From: Dioscorea cayenensis subsp. rotundata
Taxonomy: Eukaryota; Streptophyta; Magnoliopsida; Dioscoreales; Dioscoreaceae
Direction: 5' to 3'
Assembly: GCF_009730915.1 (NCBI RefSeq)
Contig: NC_052481.1
Location: 1,178,001-1,242,000, forward strand
Length of the DNA: 64,000 bases
The notes below the pieces were generated by a model that was not told where the DNA came from, ran no database searches, and saw only the letters and a list, made by a program, of their open reading frames with translations. A program made the translations under genes and the position numbers. Shown here piece by piece: positions 45,398 to 59,503 of the stretch; within the stretch, counting starts at the first letter, position 1; every line of letters begins with the position of its first letter.

Positions 45398-47965
45398 CGG
45401 TGGTGCCTTTTTGTGGTTTTCAATGTAAATCTTTGGAATCGTGTGCTGGAATCGAAATGGAAATGAAATTCATTTTCCGCTCTTCTTTACTTGAATATAT
45501 ATATATAATGGTTAAATAAATCACATTTGATATAAAAATAAATAATTTAGAAATATTATTTTAATTGTGGCGGTCTTTAGTATTCAATTGTTTGCGCTTA
45601 ATTGGTCGTGGATTTGACGGAAGATGGAATGTTATTAGGTAAATTATTTAATAGGTCAGTAAATTTTGGATTATTTTTTTAGAATGTTAATTTGTATTAA
45701 TTTGATTTCATTGAATAGTAAGTTAAATTTTTTAATAAATCATCATGGTTTTTTTTTAAATGAAATTGTCACTTCCAAAATAGTTTTAATAATGTAAGAG
45801 AATTAATTAGGATTTTTAGATAATTATGTAATTAATTAAAAATTATAATTTTTTTGATTTACAGACAATTATCTAGTGAAATTAAAATTAAATAATTAAA
45901 TTAATATAAATTGAAAGTTAAAGAAAAATTGAGTTTAAAGTTTAGTGATATAATAAAAAGTTTATTTAATATGGTTAATTTTTATTTTTATTAAATAATT
46001 ATAATATTTTTATGTTGAAAGTTTAAAAATAATACAAGATTAATAATTTGTAATAATAATAATAGTAATTTCTTTTAAAAAAATGGAAGTAGCTTTATAT
46101 TGATGTTCCATTTGGGTGTTCACACATTAATCGAGAAAATTAGTTGCTAAATTTATTAATTTTTTTTTGTAATTTAGTGAATTATGTATTGATTTAAAGT
46201 TTATGGTCTATCAATGATTTATTTTGTTTCCATTTAACGTGTGGACAAATCATTTTAAACAGAGACTTTTACCAAACTATGCAGCCGAGAGAGTTGAATG
46301 CTTGAATCTTCGACTACTTTGTAGTGGTCATGTTGGTTTTTTTTTTTTAATTATTTTTAATTTTGACAAAAGTCATAAGTGCTATTAATGGGATAGAATA
46401 CAATTATTTAATGATATTTTACTCTTTGTTTTTTTAAATATTTTTTTAAGTTGTCAATTTTATTTAGTCTACAATGATAAAAAAATTAATTAGAAGTAAT
46501 TGGTTATTTATATTTTTATAAAAAAATCTTATTATTTTTAAAAATTATTCATATTTGAAAACTCCAATATATGATTTAATACTTGTTGAATATGATTTAT
46601 TAAAAAATATATAAATATATTAAATAAAAAATTAAATTTTAAAAAAATATTTAATGTGAAAAAAATAAAAAAATAAAAAATAGTTTCAACAGATTATAAG
46701 GAAAAAACACAGAGAAAGTATATGTGTTATATACTCCTTTATTTTCTAAATATATGTCATTAAAGATGTTGCACATAGATCATTAAATTATCTAAATTTT
46801 AACATAAAAAATAACTAATTACTTAATTATTTTTTTGAAATCATGTATTTTTTTAGGACTATAAATATTATTTTTTTATTTATATAATTTAAAAAATTAA
46901 AGATGCGTAAAATTGAGAAAAAATAAATATTATATTTAATATTATAAAATGATAATTATTTTAAAATAATATATTTTCTAAGACATATATTTTGGAATGG
47001 AAGTAATAGTTTTATCCTTTGCATATCTTTTTTATATACAACTTTTTAAATTTTAATACTATTTATTTACATATTCTTTTTGTCCGTATGCTTTGTTATA
47101 CAACGCTGAAAAGATTTAATACTATTTCATTTTACATATTATGCTTAACAAACAAGATAAATAAAATTAAACCATAGTGTATAATATTTTGAAAAGCAGG
47201 ATAAACACTTGAGACATGTTTGTTTGTTATTTATTTTTATTTTTTTGCAATCTGTGATGAATTAACATTGTACTATCAGTAATTTTTTTAATGAATAATT
47301 TACTGCAGTTATAAACGTTTTAACAGCTGCACTATTATCATGGTGTGATTGTATCAATGTAGTTTTTCTATTTAGCAAATTTTAATAGAAAAAAATAATT
47401 ATCAAAATAAAATAATATATTTCACTTGTGTATATAGTAGAAAATTTTTAAATATATATATTTTTTTAAAAAGATGAATAAAGCATAAATTTATTAAAAT
47501 AAAAAATAATACTGAGAAAAAATAGAAATAAAATAAATCAACAAGAGTGAAAAAATAGGATTAACCATATTAAAAGATGAATAAAAAAACACACTGAGAT
47601 CATACTGAAGGACTAGCGAAAACAAAACAAATTAGAATCACATTGAAAGATCAGCGGAGATAGCGGGGTGGTGGGAATATTGGGATAAATTAAATTATTA
47701 ATGTCCAATTATTTTACATAATTGTAAAAATTCACATTTTTAAGTCCATTTAATTTTTTTATGCTGCAAAAATATGTAGAAGTCTTTTAGTAATTAAATA
47801 ATAATTAAAAAAAGGGAAACAAAGAAAAGTGTGATTATGGAGAGTGACGGAAACATCTTCTCGGATGCAGAATTCTGGATCCAATGATTCAGATACCATA
47901 TCGGATCTAAAAAAATCGAATCCGATACCCCTATCATTTGCATCCGCATCCGTTATATCTCCATC
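45398..47965. other. Long AT-rich intergenic region
   Basis: About 2.5 kb, very AT-rich, with poly-A/T and TA runs. No ORF with domain features, no RNA gene seen. The end (47860-47965) is the NAC promoter, with several ATCCGA/GCATCCG motifs. Confidence 0.6.
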
Positions 47966-47973
47966 TATAAAAG
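47966..47973 (+). promoter_or_regulatory. Probable TATA box of the NAC gene
   Basis: TATAAAAG followed by a pyrimidine-rich leader; 152 bases before the start codon. Confidence 0.55.
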
Positions 47974-48124
47974 CCCAAACCCGAAACACGCGCTTTTCTC
48001 ACCACTTTCCCCCTTCCTTCTCGTTTCCTTCCTTTCCCGTTCCAAGCTCCCATTTCTAGGGTTTTAGAATTCCATTCCAATCTCCATTTCGATCTCATCT
48101 CTGAGCTCGATTTTCTAGTTGGAG

Positions 48125-51100
48125 ATGACGGTGCCTTTGGGATCCCTTCCTCTTGGTTTCCGCTTCCATCCCACCGATGAGGAGCTCATCAATCACTACC
48201 TCAAGCGTAAGATCAATGGACGTATCCGCTCCGACGTTGAGGTTATCCCTGAGATCGATGTCTGCAAGTGCGAGCCCTGGGATCTCCCTGGTATGTTGAT
48301 CTTGTAGTTGTTTTTCGATTTCCCTCTTTTAGCTTTCGTTTGATTTCTTTTGGTTTTGTGTGTTTGAATCTGTGATTAGATAAGTCGCTGATACGATCTG
48401 ATGATCCGGAGTGGTTTTTCTTCTCGCCGAGAGATCGGAAGTACCCTAATGGCCATAGGTCGAACCGTGCGACGGAGGCGGGGTACTGGAAGGCTACTGG
48501 CAAGGATCGCACCATTCGGTCTCGTTCCTTGGTTGTTGGCATGAAAAAAACTCTTGTCTTTCACCGTGGCCGTGCTCCCAAGGGCGTTCGAACCAACTGG
48601 ATCATGCACGAGTACAGGACTACTGAGCCTGACTTCGAATGCGGCGAGCAGGTATCTTTGTTTTCCCGTTTCTTTTGTGGTTCTTTTGCTTACTAATTTT
48701 GTCTGTTGGACTAAAGTGTGTGTTTTTCACTTCGTGATGTTTATGATTTGAACATATTGTATGTCCTAAATTGAGTGCGCCAATCTTGTGTGATTTCTGA
48801 GTTCCTAGGATTTCATTTCGTTAATTGCCATCAATTACCTCTCTTGTGTAAATCTTCGGATCACACACACACACACACACACAGAAAGAAGAAGAAGGGA
48901 GTTTGACATTATTTGGGTTGTGGATGAGGGAAAGGCTTAGAATAAAGATTGCAACTTCTGGAATTAATGAAGTGCAACCTCATTTGAGGATCTGTGCAGT
49001 TATTTCTCCTATATTATATCTCATGACTTGTTTATTCACCAAAGATGAAACAGGTTTGCAGGTCCTACAGTGTGATTTGTTTGAGCATACAGTTATTAAT
49101 TAATTGATTTATTCTTTTACATTTTCTGCACTGAGTTGACTGCCATTTTTAAGGTGCTTCCTTTTTCCAAACGAAACTTGGCAAGTGCTATCTTTAGTAC
49201 AGACGCATTTTCTTGTTTCAATTATTATGGAACTTGCTAGTTATGTTATGCTGGAGATGGTTAATGTATTCTACATCTTGTACAGGGTGGTTTTGTTCTT
49301 TGCCGCTTGTTTAGAAAGCCTGAAGAAAGGAGTCCAAGTCCTAATATTGATGAGATGGAGATAAATGAGGTGTCTCCTTCACCTCCCAGATCTTCTCCTG
49401 ATGAAATCCCACAGGAACCCGATGCATCAGTAGAACTTGCCTCGCCCGTGAACCAAAAGCTTCCTGTGTCAATTGGACAAGGTGTTCCACAATCTTTGCC
49501 TGATTCTACTGAAAAGCAATCATCAGGTATTGAGAGGTGGCTAGCAGATAAAGCGGAATACCCAGCGGTCTACACTGTAAAACCAGAGAGTGACAACTTC
49601 AATAGCAATGTTTCTCGGGATTCAGGTTTTCCTCAGGCTGAAGAAGAAACAGAGGTAAGAAGATTACATCTGATAGTTTGCTTCTTTGATGAGGTTAGCC
49701 TATTGTTTTGCTTCTTACATTTTCTTGAAAGCGCTTATCCTCTTCATTATCTTCATGTTTTCTTTGCAGTTTACCTGCATTCTTGTGATTCTTGTAAGAC
49801 TTTTCCTTGATAATGACATTCAAACTAATCATGCATGTTATTCGTAAATGCAGGATCATCTCTTGATGCATGAGATAGCGCAAATTTGTGATGCCCAATA
49901 TGATCAGATTTATTTTGATGGGTTTCCCAATGTTTCTTCGCCAGCGCTCCCATACACAAACTATCCTTTCACTGACAATCCTGCCATTGGCTCAGATATG
50001 GGATTGCTTGAGGGTGTTAGTGATGATCCAAGCATTGCTGCATTCTTGGATGCAATTCTCAGCCATCAAGATGAAGATTCCTCTGGGGACTTCTGTTTAC
50101 AGAGCTGCATTCCTGAGATATCCGTAGAAGGACAAAGTTTTACAGGTGCACCCTTGGGGGAGTCACCTTCAGTGAAGGATAATGGATCTATCAGTGATGC
50201 TGATACTGAAGTAGGATTAGCAGAGGTGAGGATGAACTTTCTTGAAAATTCTAGGTCGTCTGTTGTTTCCATGAATTTATTTGCTTGATATAAGGAATTA
50301 CATCTGTATTGCAGTGTGGTCTGCCTCCGGGTGCTTCTGACTGGTCATTCCAGCCTCCATTGTTAATTAGAGATTCTCTGCATGTTAGTTCTAACATACA
50401 ACAAGAGATTGCACCTGTATCCTTATTGTCCACTGAAAGTTCTGCACCTGAGGTTTCTCTTGTGGATTCTGCGGCAGATTCAGCCTATGATTTGCTCCAT
50501 AGTTTTGCAGATTCAACCTATCAGAATAATTTTAACCAAGAAGGTCATTCAGAGGAGACTGAAGTAGTTATCCGCAGACATCAGCCTCAGTACCGTAATA
50601 GCATGACCAACATGTTAGCCAACCAAGGCACTGCATTCAGAAGGATTCGGTTGCAACTTCCGTTTGATGAGGAACAATTGTCATTTGGCAACGAAGAATC
50701 AAGTGATACTAAAAATGATGATGAATTTAGTGTGGCAACTGTTGCATCAAGCAATAATAAAGATGGTCAGGAGGTTAATCAACTTGACACTGGAGTGAAC
50801 AGTTATCAAAAAGATGATTATGTTCCTGAGATGGGGGATTGCAACTCTAGCAATACTGAGGTATCTAATTGTTTGCTTGATGATAACAATGGCAATTTGG
50901 AGGTCAATAATGTGGTCAGGGAAAGCAAGGCTGAGGTAATACATGTTACTTAATTGATTTGATTTGATTTTTTTTTTTTTTTGGCTCCACTGGAACTCAT
51001 ACTCGTCCTTCTAAAATTGTGATTGTGCATATGCTATTACAAAATTTGAATAGTTACAAGAAGATCCACAATTTGACAAAATTTACATGGTTATACACAC

Positions 51101-51653
51101 AGAGAAACTAATATTCTATTTAGTTGGAAAAGTGTGTTTATGGTATTGCATGCGGTACATAATAATCAATTTACTGACATCTGCAGGATGAAGATGAAGT
51201 TTTACACACTGCACACCCAGATAAGCACAACAACTTAGCTAGCTATGGTAATGAACTGATTTTTCCTTGCTTTATTACCTTTGATTTGGAGATGGATGGT
51301 CCTTCAGCGTTTTAAATTTTTATTGTTTTTCTTGTGGGCTGACTTTCTGCTTGTCTCCTGCAGAGATTAACACCATCACTCAGAAGAGCATTTCTGTTCA
51401 GCTGGAGACTCTTCAGGACTCTGGACCTACTCTGAGGTTGAGATCAAAATTAACAAATTACTCCAATGGGAGCAATAGGAGGAATACATCAATGGACTCA
51501 AAGATTAACCACAATACTCCTCTGACATCCATCACTACTAACAAGAAGTTCACTGGTTCTGCTACTATTTATCTAATGTGTTTGATCATGTTAGTCCTAT
51601 GTTTTTTTATGTGCTTCGGATTGCGAAGGGGTGTATTTCCTCAAGTGTTGTAG
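48125..51653 (+). CDS. Membrane-tethered NAC transcription factor (NTL type)
   Basis: Seven exons: 48125-48290, 48380-48651, 49286-49654, 49854-50225, 50315-50935, 51187-51247, 51364-51653; 716 aa, no frame break. The NAC domain (residues about 8-155) shows all subdomains: [86 protein letters not shown] and WIMHEYR, then [15 protein letters not shown] long acidic Ser-rich regulatory region follows. The C-terminus has one hydrophobic helix, [20 protein letters not shown], ahead of a short basic tail. NTL proteins sit inactive in ER or plasma membrane and are released to the nucleus by proteolysis under stress. The start is the first ATG preceding [12 protein letters not shown]. Confidence 0.95.
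48862..48882. repeat. (CA)n microsatellite in NAC intron 2
   Basis: Uninterrupted CA run inside the 634-bp intron. Confidence 0.9.
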
Positions 51654-52578
51654 ATTATCGGCGTATTTATATTTGTATAATTTAGTGTTATATGTGTTTG
51701 TGTATCTCTGTAAATATCGCATCTTTTGAGCTTGTAACAAGATTCTCCAATCAGTATGAATTGGATTGCACTCTCTTTCAGCCTATGGTATTAACGGCTG
51801 CTTGTTTTGTCTTAGTAGTTAGGTATGTACCTTGTTTGATTATTTACTGGCCACCTATTTTCCTTTGCATATTTACCCCTTTAAATGCCTATAATTGCCT
51901 ATGTGCATACACATATATATATATGTATGTATGTTACTATTCTGTTAGGCAGGCTGTTGTTGGAGCTATTTTAACCTCTATTTTTTGTGCACTTTTATTG
52001 ATTAACTAATTTTTGAGCTGAGCTTGATTATTTATATGCAGCAATCGTTGTTTTTATTGCAGTAAGAATAAATTTATACAGTTATATATACATTTTGAAG
52101 AAAATGTAATTTAAAATGTATATGTACATTTAGTATTGATTTTTCAGATATAGGTAATCATCCATTTCTAAATTCTACTTTATTTGATTTCTGAATTTTA
52201 ACTCGGATAAACATGAAATTTTACTCTTTAAGACTTGTATAAATTTTTTTTAATCTATTTTTAAATAAAAGATCCAGAGATTTGTATATAAACAAAACTG
52301 AGAGAAGAAGTAACTGGCATCTAATAATAAAAAAACTCAAGAGGAATTAATAAAAGTAGTTTCACTATTTTTTAGGGGTTGCCCAATAAAAGCTTAATTA
52401 AAAAAATATGGAGGGTTGTTATCGTAAAAAGGGAATAAAATATACTAATTTTCAAGTTCCAGTTAAAAAGTTAGACCAAAACCAGAAGGCCAAGCAAAAC
52501 AGCAACCTTTCTCCTTCGTCATCGTCTTCGCTTCTCGACCTTCTCCGGCCATCCTCCGCCTCACCGGAGCCGACGAAG
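51654..52578. other. NAC 3' region and upstream region of next gene
   Basis: AT-rich to 52400. From 52408 an in-frame extension of the next gene is open but reads like a Ser-rich leader. Confidence 0.5.
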
Positions 52579-55500
52579 ATGAACTTTCTCGGCGCTACCT
52601 TCGATGCTTCCAATCGCGGCCATCCCTCACCGTCTTCATCGCCCATCTCTTGGTCTTCATTCGTTCTTTCACCCAACGCCCCACCATTCAAGCTCGACCG
52701 CCCAAAGACCCAACCACCACCACCGCCTCCAGCTCCTTCCCCGTCTAGCTTCTCTTCCGTGGCGGGCTGTAGGACTTCCATCCAGTCTTCATCGTCTAAT
52801 CAACCGTGTTACGAATCAGCTGTCGATGATGGGCTTGATCTTGAGCGAGCTGAGGGATTGAGCGGTGTTGTTGCGGCTTCTTCTCTGTTCGGCAAGAGCT
52901 CCAACTACGATGCGTTTTCCTTTCAGAACGGTATCCCCACTTCAATTTAGGGTTATACTTGTTTGATCATGCGATTCTATTACCTATTATTGTGATTTCA
53001 TTTTGCTATTTGTGTTTCATTTCTATAATCTCTGATTCTAAATCACTAATCCATGATGTGTGTGGTCGTTGCTCATCCATTTCCTTCTTGATTTTGGCAT
53101 TTGTTGTAGAATTCATGGAAAGGAATGATCATTCATTTTGTGAACGAAATTAACTCTTGAAAAATGATAACATTTTGAACTTTACCTACTTTTAGGTTGT
53201 GTGACTTACTTATTTATCAATTATTGTATTGAAGATATGCTTAGTTTTTGACTCATGCTTGTGTTGTATTTCTTCACTTCCCCATATGTTATGGACCATC
53301 TTTATCCCTTTGCTTGAAGAATTCAACATTGAATCAATGTAGGTTGTCTTTCTCTAGTCTAGCTTGGATTCCCTTGTAGCTCTTTAAGGACCACTTTTTT
53401 TCTTCCTGATGCATTGGCGTAAGATATGATAAGTGATTTATGATTGTTTTTTATAATAGGTAGATGGTTTATATTTTTGTCATCATATTTTAGGCTCAAG
53501 TATTTTACATAGCAAGATGTCCCACAATTTGTAGTTTGCAGTGTTTCTAAAAGTGAGAAAGGCGCTTTAGTAAGGCGAGGCGAGGTCTTAGCGCCTCAAC
53601 ACCCTCAAGGCGAGGTTAATGAGGCGAGTGCTTTTTTGCCTTGCCAGGCTAGGCCAGACCAGGATAATAAAGGAGCACCTCTCTTTTTTTTGCTATCAGT
53701 TCTTATGTTTAATGCTTTCAATTAGTGTTAATTGGAATTTTAAAAAGGCACACTTACTACTAAGGAAGAAAATAAATTTAGGAGAGAATAACTAGACTTT
53801 AAAAAGGCACACCTACTAATAAAAAAGAAAATAAATTTAGGGGAGAAAAACTAGGCAATTTTAGAAGGGCACACTTACTAATAAGGAGTGAAATAAGTTT
53901 AGGGGAAAAACCTAGGTGATTTTAAAAAGACACTTATGAATAAGGAATGAAATAAATTTAGGTGAAAAAAATTAGGTGATTTAAGTGTACAACTGCTATT
54001 TTTTAAAAAAATAATGAGTAAATTACGGGATTAACTGATTAATTAGAGAAACTAAAAAAGACAGCAAAAATTGCACTCTAAATCTAGTGATGAACTTGAA
54101 GTTAGTTTAGATGATGAGGATGATTATATTGTAGAATTAGATGACTTATGAACACAGAATTTGCACTTGAGTAGTTCTAGATTTCTAGGAAGTGTTTTGC
54201 TTGACTTTGTGTTATACTTTATTTGATTTTATGCTTTGCTTGACTTTAAATATTCCTATATACATATATAAAAGTTATTTATTAACTAGTGCTCTACTTC
54301 GCTCGGGCATGCGTCTTTCGTGGCGCCTCTCGCCTTAGGCAATAAAAAATCTTAGTGTCTTAAGGGCGCCTAGCGTTTTTAATTATATTAGTATTTTGGT
54401 ATCTTTGTGCCATCTTATGAAATAATGAAATAGGGTAATGTAAGAATATACATTTTAGAGACCATATACATTGTGTAAATCTTTTATTGTTTATTTTACA
54501 GAAGGTACTTATGGAGGCCTTGCAGCTTATGAGGATATTTCCAGTGTTTGGCTTGGGAAGCATGTGAATCCATTTTCAGAAAGGGCTCCCTCTGAATTGG
54601 GTTGTTCAGGATGGCCTTATAATGGACGTCAGCCGGCTTATGAAGAAAATGTTGCACCACAGTATGACAATTTTGGGTCTTCGTGTTTGCTCACAAATGC
54701 ATCTAGTTCTGAAATACCATATACATATTTCCCAGAATCAATTTCTGTAGGGATTCCTGTCTGGTCAAGCAATTCAAAGTCTTTAGACAATGAATTTGTT
54801 GTGCAGCATGATTCATGCTTAGTGACTCCTATAGGTTTCTATTCATCTACAACTAACTCCACACAGACACTAAATACCCAGTTATCCCCAAGAACAAATT
54901 CACCTGCTGATAAAAGCACATCAACATATGAATCTTCTTGGTTTCATCATGAGGACATGGACACTGCCAGCAAAAATTTACCTGCCAAGGCAAGAGACCC
55001 TAGCATGCGGATAACTATTGAAAGTAAAGAAGGCTACTGGAATAGGGGAAGAGTGAATAGCCATGCAGACAAATATAAGAGTTCTTATTCATTGAAGAAT
55101 GGCTCACCTTCAGCTGGTGAGCTGGGTACTGGAAACTTAAATGGACCCTTTTAGAATCAATGAGCTGAGTCCCTCTAAATCTTCGAACTCTGAAAGTAAC
55201 CCTTGTACCTCCAATATATTCATGCAAGTTCCTTCAGAAACAGTGGATCAAGATAACCTTGCTGAAGACTCACCATGTTGGAAAGGAGTTGCAGCTCCTA
55301 AACATACACCACCTAGCATGAAGTCGATTAGTTTTCCAAATGTGGTGATGGAATCAAAAAGTTGCTGCAATTTGGATCAAGTGCAAACACATTTACCTTT
55401 TGCCTGTAGTTGTCCAGCAACACTTGATGAAGATGGAAGAAGGGTATATGACGCAAATGGTCAAGATTCTTCTTTTCTGAGGGAGCCCATTGCTATTGGT

Positions 55501-58321
55501 CTACCAAAAGCCCAGGAAAAATTTGTTCTTATGAATAGAAGGTCAGATGATGCAGAGAATCAGAACAGAACAAGGATTCCGAATTCGGAGAGCTTTAAAG
55601 AACAGATCAGGGAAACAAGCAAGGCTTGTGAAAGAGATTCTCAATTCAAGGATGATGGACAACTTTGTCTAGAAGCAGGTGTTCTTGCCATTAATCGTGC
55701 TCCAATTGAGGATGAAACCATCAAGTTAGAGGGTTGTGTTAATACTGCAGTTCAAGATCACTTATCTGATCCGCATTTTTATGCTAAAGAGACATTCATG
55801 AATTTGCCTGGTGAGGTCAAGCCGCTGGGTTCATGTTCTGTTTCTGAGAAATGTTCACAAGCAGGAGGTGTGCAACTAGTCATCAAGGCGATGCATAATT
55901 TATCACAAGTGCTTTTATCTACTAATTTTCCCGGCGGCAATGACTTGAGGGAAAATGACTTTGAGGTCCTCCAGGGATTAATCAACAATCTTGAAGCATT
56001 CTCCAGGAACAAAGGAAAGGTAAACAATCTGAAGTTTGCAAATTATTTTAGATGCAATAGAGTGGCATTGACTTAGTACTGTACGATATGTGATCTTTTG
56101 TTGATTTGGTTAATCCCACGTGCAAATTCCCAATTTTTTCTGAGTTCTTTTATGCGACTTTTTTTCTGCTCTGGCGGTAAGTTGATGCATATGAATTTCA
56201 GAATCAGGGCGAGTATAGGTTCTCCATATATAATTTAGGAGTTATTACCAGAATCACCATTATTTTGTTTTCACTTATGCATACAGCGTATGGTATTCCT
56301 TTTTGAATGATTTTAGGCCAGTCATTTTACTCGGTCATTCTCCCTGTTGTTGAATCTTGCAAGCTTGTCAGGCTCCTTTCTTTACTAGAATAAATCTTGT
56401 AGATAACCATTACCTGACTCTTGTTAATGTTTCTTCAAGTAGAGGGTCAAGTGTTACTAGAGAAGATCAGTTAAAGAATGAAATTTATCTAAAATAGATT
56501 AGGAGTGGTACTTATTGGTGACAAGTCTGACCAGTCAAGAGAGAATCATTTAATATAGTATGGACATGTCTTGAGACGATTAGTAGATGCCTTCATAAGA
56601 ATGGTGGAAACTCTTGAGGTAGAGGGTCATAATAGAGGTAGAGGTAGATTTAAAAAGTGTTTAGTAAAAACTTTATATAATGATATGTTTGTTTTTGGTT
56701 TATCTAATCCTTTGGCTTTTGATAAAACAACATGGGAGGGAAAGATTCATGTAGTCCAAATAGTTGGGATTAACAGCGGTTATTGTTGTTGTTGTTAATG
56801 CTCCTTCAATACTTGTTTGATTTTCCCTCTTACTTGAACTCCTTCTTGTCTTTGATCCAAAGTCTGACATGGTTTGGGCCAAGTGTCAGTTTATTATGTT
56901 ATAGACTTATAGTATTAATTGGAATTACTCCTTGGCCATTTCTTATTTTAATAGGCCTGTATTTTTCAAACATATGGTTTATTAATGAGTTTTTCAGGTG
57001 TTTAAGAGTTGATCTTGCTACCCATAACATAGTTTCTTGTGGTTGCTTGTGGTGGTATAGGTCCTTTACGTATGAACTTTGCGAAGGTTTTGGCTTAAAG
57101 AGAATCCTAAATTTTGTATTTCCTTTTACTTACTTTTCGATGGATGTATTGCAATACCCTCTCTCTCCTTTTGTTTGGTGCACTGAACTTTTCTCTTTCT
57201 TGGGCTCAAGGCTGCTGGACTTCCGATTGCAATGGTTGATGCTGGGATCCCTTCTGATGGAAGTAGCATGCATGCCCTAAAAATGGAGATGCAGTCTGTC
57301 AATCCTATTCTAAACAATGATAAGTCTGTTGATTGTGCTGCTCGTAGAAGTGGCAAGAATTTAATGAACCAAGACAAAGTCATCAGCCAGGTATGAATCA
57401 CTAGTCATTACTTGTTTCAGAAAAAAAAAAATTCCAGTTTGAGATACCAATTTACAATCTTAATCTATTTGTAGGCCTTTGAAACGGGTATTGGACAAAC
57501 CTCCATCTCACCTTAAAAGTAGTCCTCCCTGGTTACTGTACAAGAATCTCTGGATTGAAGCAGAAGCCGCATTATGCTCAATGAAAAGTGACCTTCAAGC
57601 AGCACGAATGGAGATCGAGCTGAACAATCGAAAGCATCAGACACAAGGTGAGGTTTTGTTTTACTGAAGTTAGTTTCTTTCTGAAGCCTTAATGCGGGTA
57701 TGCATTGCAGCAAACACTCATGATCAATTGGAGTCTCTGTTGGTTCCATCACAAATAATGAAACCAGTGATGCTTATGTCTATGAATGACACGGCGCCAC
57801 CCACAGGAGATGATCATGATGATGCAGTAAAAAGCAAATGTGGCGAATCTCATCAGTCTGTTATTCGCAACACGAACAAAGGAGATAATGTTGATGCCTC
57901 TGTAATGGCTAGATTAAGCATTCTGAAAAGTCGGATGGAGAAAACCAATTCTTCTTGCTCCGAACAGCAAGGAACTAAAGAAACCATGAGTTGTCCACAT
58001 TCGAGCAACACCGGCCATAATGCCGGTTTGGAGAGCCTACAAGCCAAGCTCAATGCTTTCAATGTCTTTGCCGACGGACCAAGAAATGAGATGATGAAGG
58101 AAATCTCGGGGCCAACACCGCTCGCTATGAATACAACCATTGCATCTCTAACAACTTCTGATCGTCCCGTTGTTCGAATTTCCATGCTGAAGGCAAAGGA
58201 AAAACAGCAAATCTCTGGCTCGAATCATTATTCGCAGCCCGGTTCATGGAACAATAACCAAACTGAGTTACTGAATTTAAAGGGACCGGAAGGAATTACT
58301 GAGAGAAGGCCTATTGTTTAA
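52579..58321 (+). CDS. Large uncharacterised plant protein, Ser/Asn-rich
   Basis: Five exons: 52579-52930, 54502-56019, 57211-57390, 57475-57647, 57711-58321. Start MNFLGATFDASNRGH is preferred; an in-frame ATG at 52408 would add 57 residues. Two single extra bases break the frame: a T in CCCTTTTAGA (about 55150) and a G at the exon 4 border TAGGCC (57475). Allowing for both, phases agree at every junction and the protein is 943 aa. It begins with Ser/Pro-rich sequence including PPPPPPAPSPSS. Exon 2 carries VQLVIKAMHNLSQVLLST, then FEVLQGLINNLEAFSRNKGK. Exon 4 has WLLYKNLWIEAEAALCSMKS, possibly a short coiled coil. No signal peptide, membrane segment or named domain recognised. I know similar unnamed plant proteins but no function. 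Expression cannot be inferred. Confidence 0.8.
53550..54385. mobile_element. Repeat element with GCGCC/GGCGAGGCG ends in intron 1 of the 943-aa gene
   Basis: Left block AAGGCGAGGCGAGGTCTTAG and right block GTGGCGCCTCTCGCCTTAGG are roughly inverted, with GGCGCTTT and GCGCCTAGCG outermost. The interior contains the minisatellite 53742-53990 and a short coding-like acidic stretch. This looks like a non-autonomous hAT-type element; no TSD found. Confidence 0.4.
53742..53990. repeat. Minisatellite, about 60-bp unit, four copies
   Basis: Units carry AAAAAGGCACACTTACTA, then GAAAATAAATTTAGG, GAGAAAnACTAGG and ATTTTA, at spacings of 59, 62 and 61. Confidence 0.85.
56430..56798 (+). mobile_element. 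RTE-type LINE 3' end in intron 2 of the 943-aa gene
   Basis: Encodes the decayed tail typical of plant RTE pol: YGHVLRRLVDAFIRM, then VEGHNRGRGRFKK. It ends at TAGTTGGGATTAAC followed by a (TTG)n tail at 56779-56798. Same family as the fragment at 31085-31505. Confidence 0.7.
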
Positions 58322-59463
58322 CTTTGCACACTGAACTTCAGATTGGTGCTTTCAGGATACAAGAGTTAGATATTTTGGCTGTTGTAATTTATTATGTAAA
58401 TAAGAAGAGAAATTTAACATTCATGAAACTTATATATATATATTGATTTCTATCACAAACATGGTATTAGGACGTTCATTTTTTTTTATTTTAAATTAAC
58501 TATATATTGAATTAAATAAATTTCAGTAGGATCAATAAACACCTTGTGACCTTAATGCATCTCACCTATTTTTGTTTGTTATATGAGATTGTCTTGTTAT
58601 TTTAATTCCTTGTTTTTCAACTATATTTTTAATGAAGGAAAAGCTTGATGATAATAGATTAAGTTAGCACTTGTATTATGTACTTAAATAGGTCATCATG
58701 TAACCAACTTAAACTCTCATTTTCTATATATATATATATATATATATATATTAGTGGTCATGTTTTTGAAATATAAGATAGATCAATATGGCAAGCATGA
58801 GTCATGACATAATATTTTCATTAAAAAATTTCATCTATTTGTGAAGAGATAGCAACTTATAACCTACACTCTGGACATTTTTAAAACCATCTTCTCATTA
58901 GAGAAAATCATTCTTATCAAGATATATAGCTCAATCACCATCAAAACTGTGAACCAATAAATAAAAGAAGAAAAAAATATCTTTATAAAACAAATTAATT
59001 GGTAATAATTTGTCGCTTTAGAAAGTCTCTCTCCGAAAAATGAACACACAAAAGGTTACGTGTAAAATTAGGAATTGGAGTACTCTTTTCTTTAAAAATA
59101 AATAAATAAATATATATATATATATATGTATGTATATATATACCAAGAAACACTTGATTGAAATTATTAGTCTAGCATGATTTTTTTTTTCAAGTATATA
59201 TATATACACGTAAGTATGATTTATATAGTGCACAATCATAAACTTTTTTATGGGTGCACAATAATGGGGAGTAGCATCTTGTGAAGCAAAGGCCTCCAAA
59301 TGTCATAATCTTAAGTTGAGAATATTTGAATCTTTATTAAGTCATTGAGACAAAGATTAGATGCAGCAATACTAAACTAACTCAAGTCTCAACCCTTTCC
59401 CTGCCGCTCTCTTCCTCCAACCTATACAAACCCGAAACACTTAAAAACAAAACATAAAACATA

Positions 59464-59503
<40 letters not shown>

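Noticed and set aside
53550-54385. Extra coding exon within intron 1 of the 943-aa gene
   Set aside because: The open acidic stretch near 54090-54150 sits inside a repeat element and lacks splice support.
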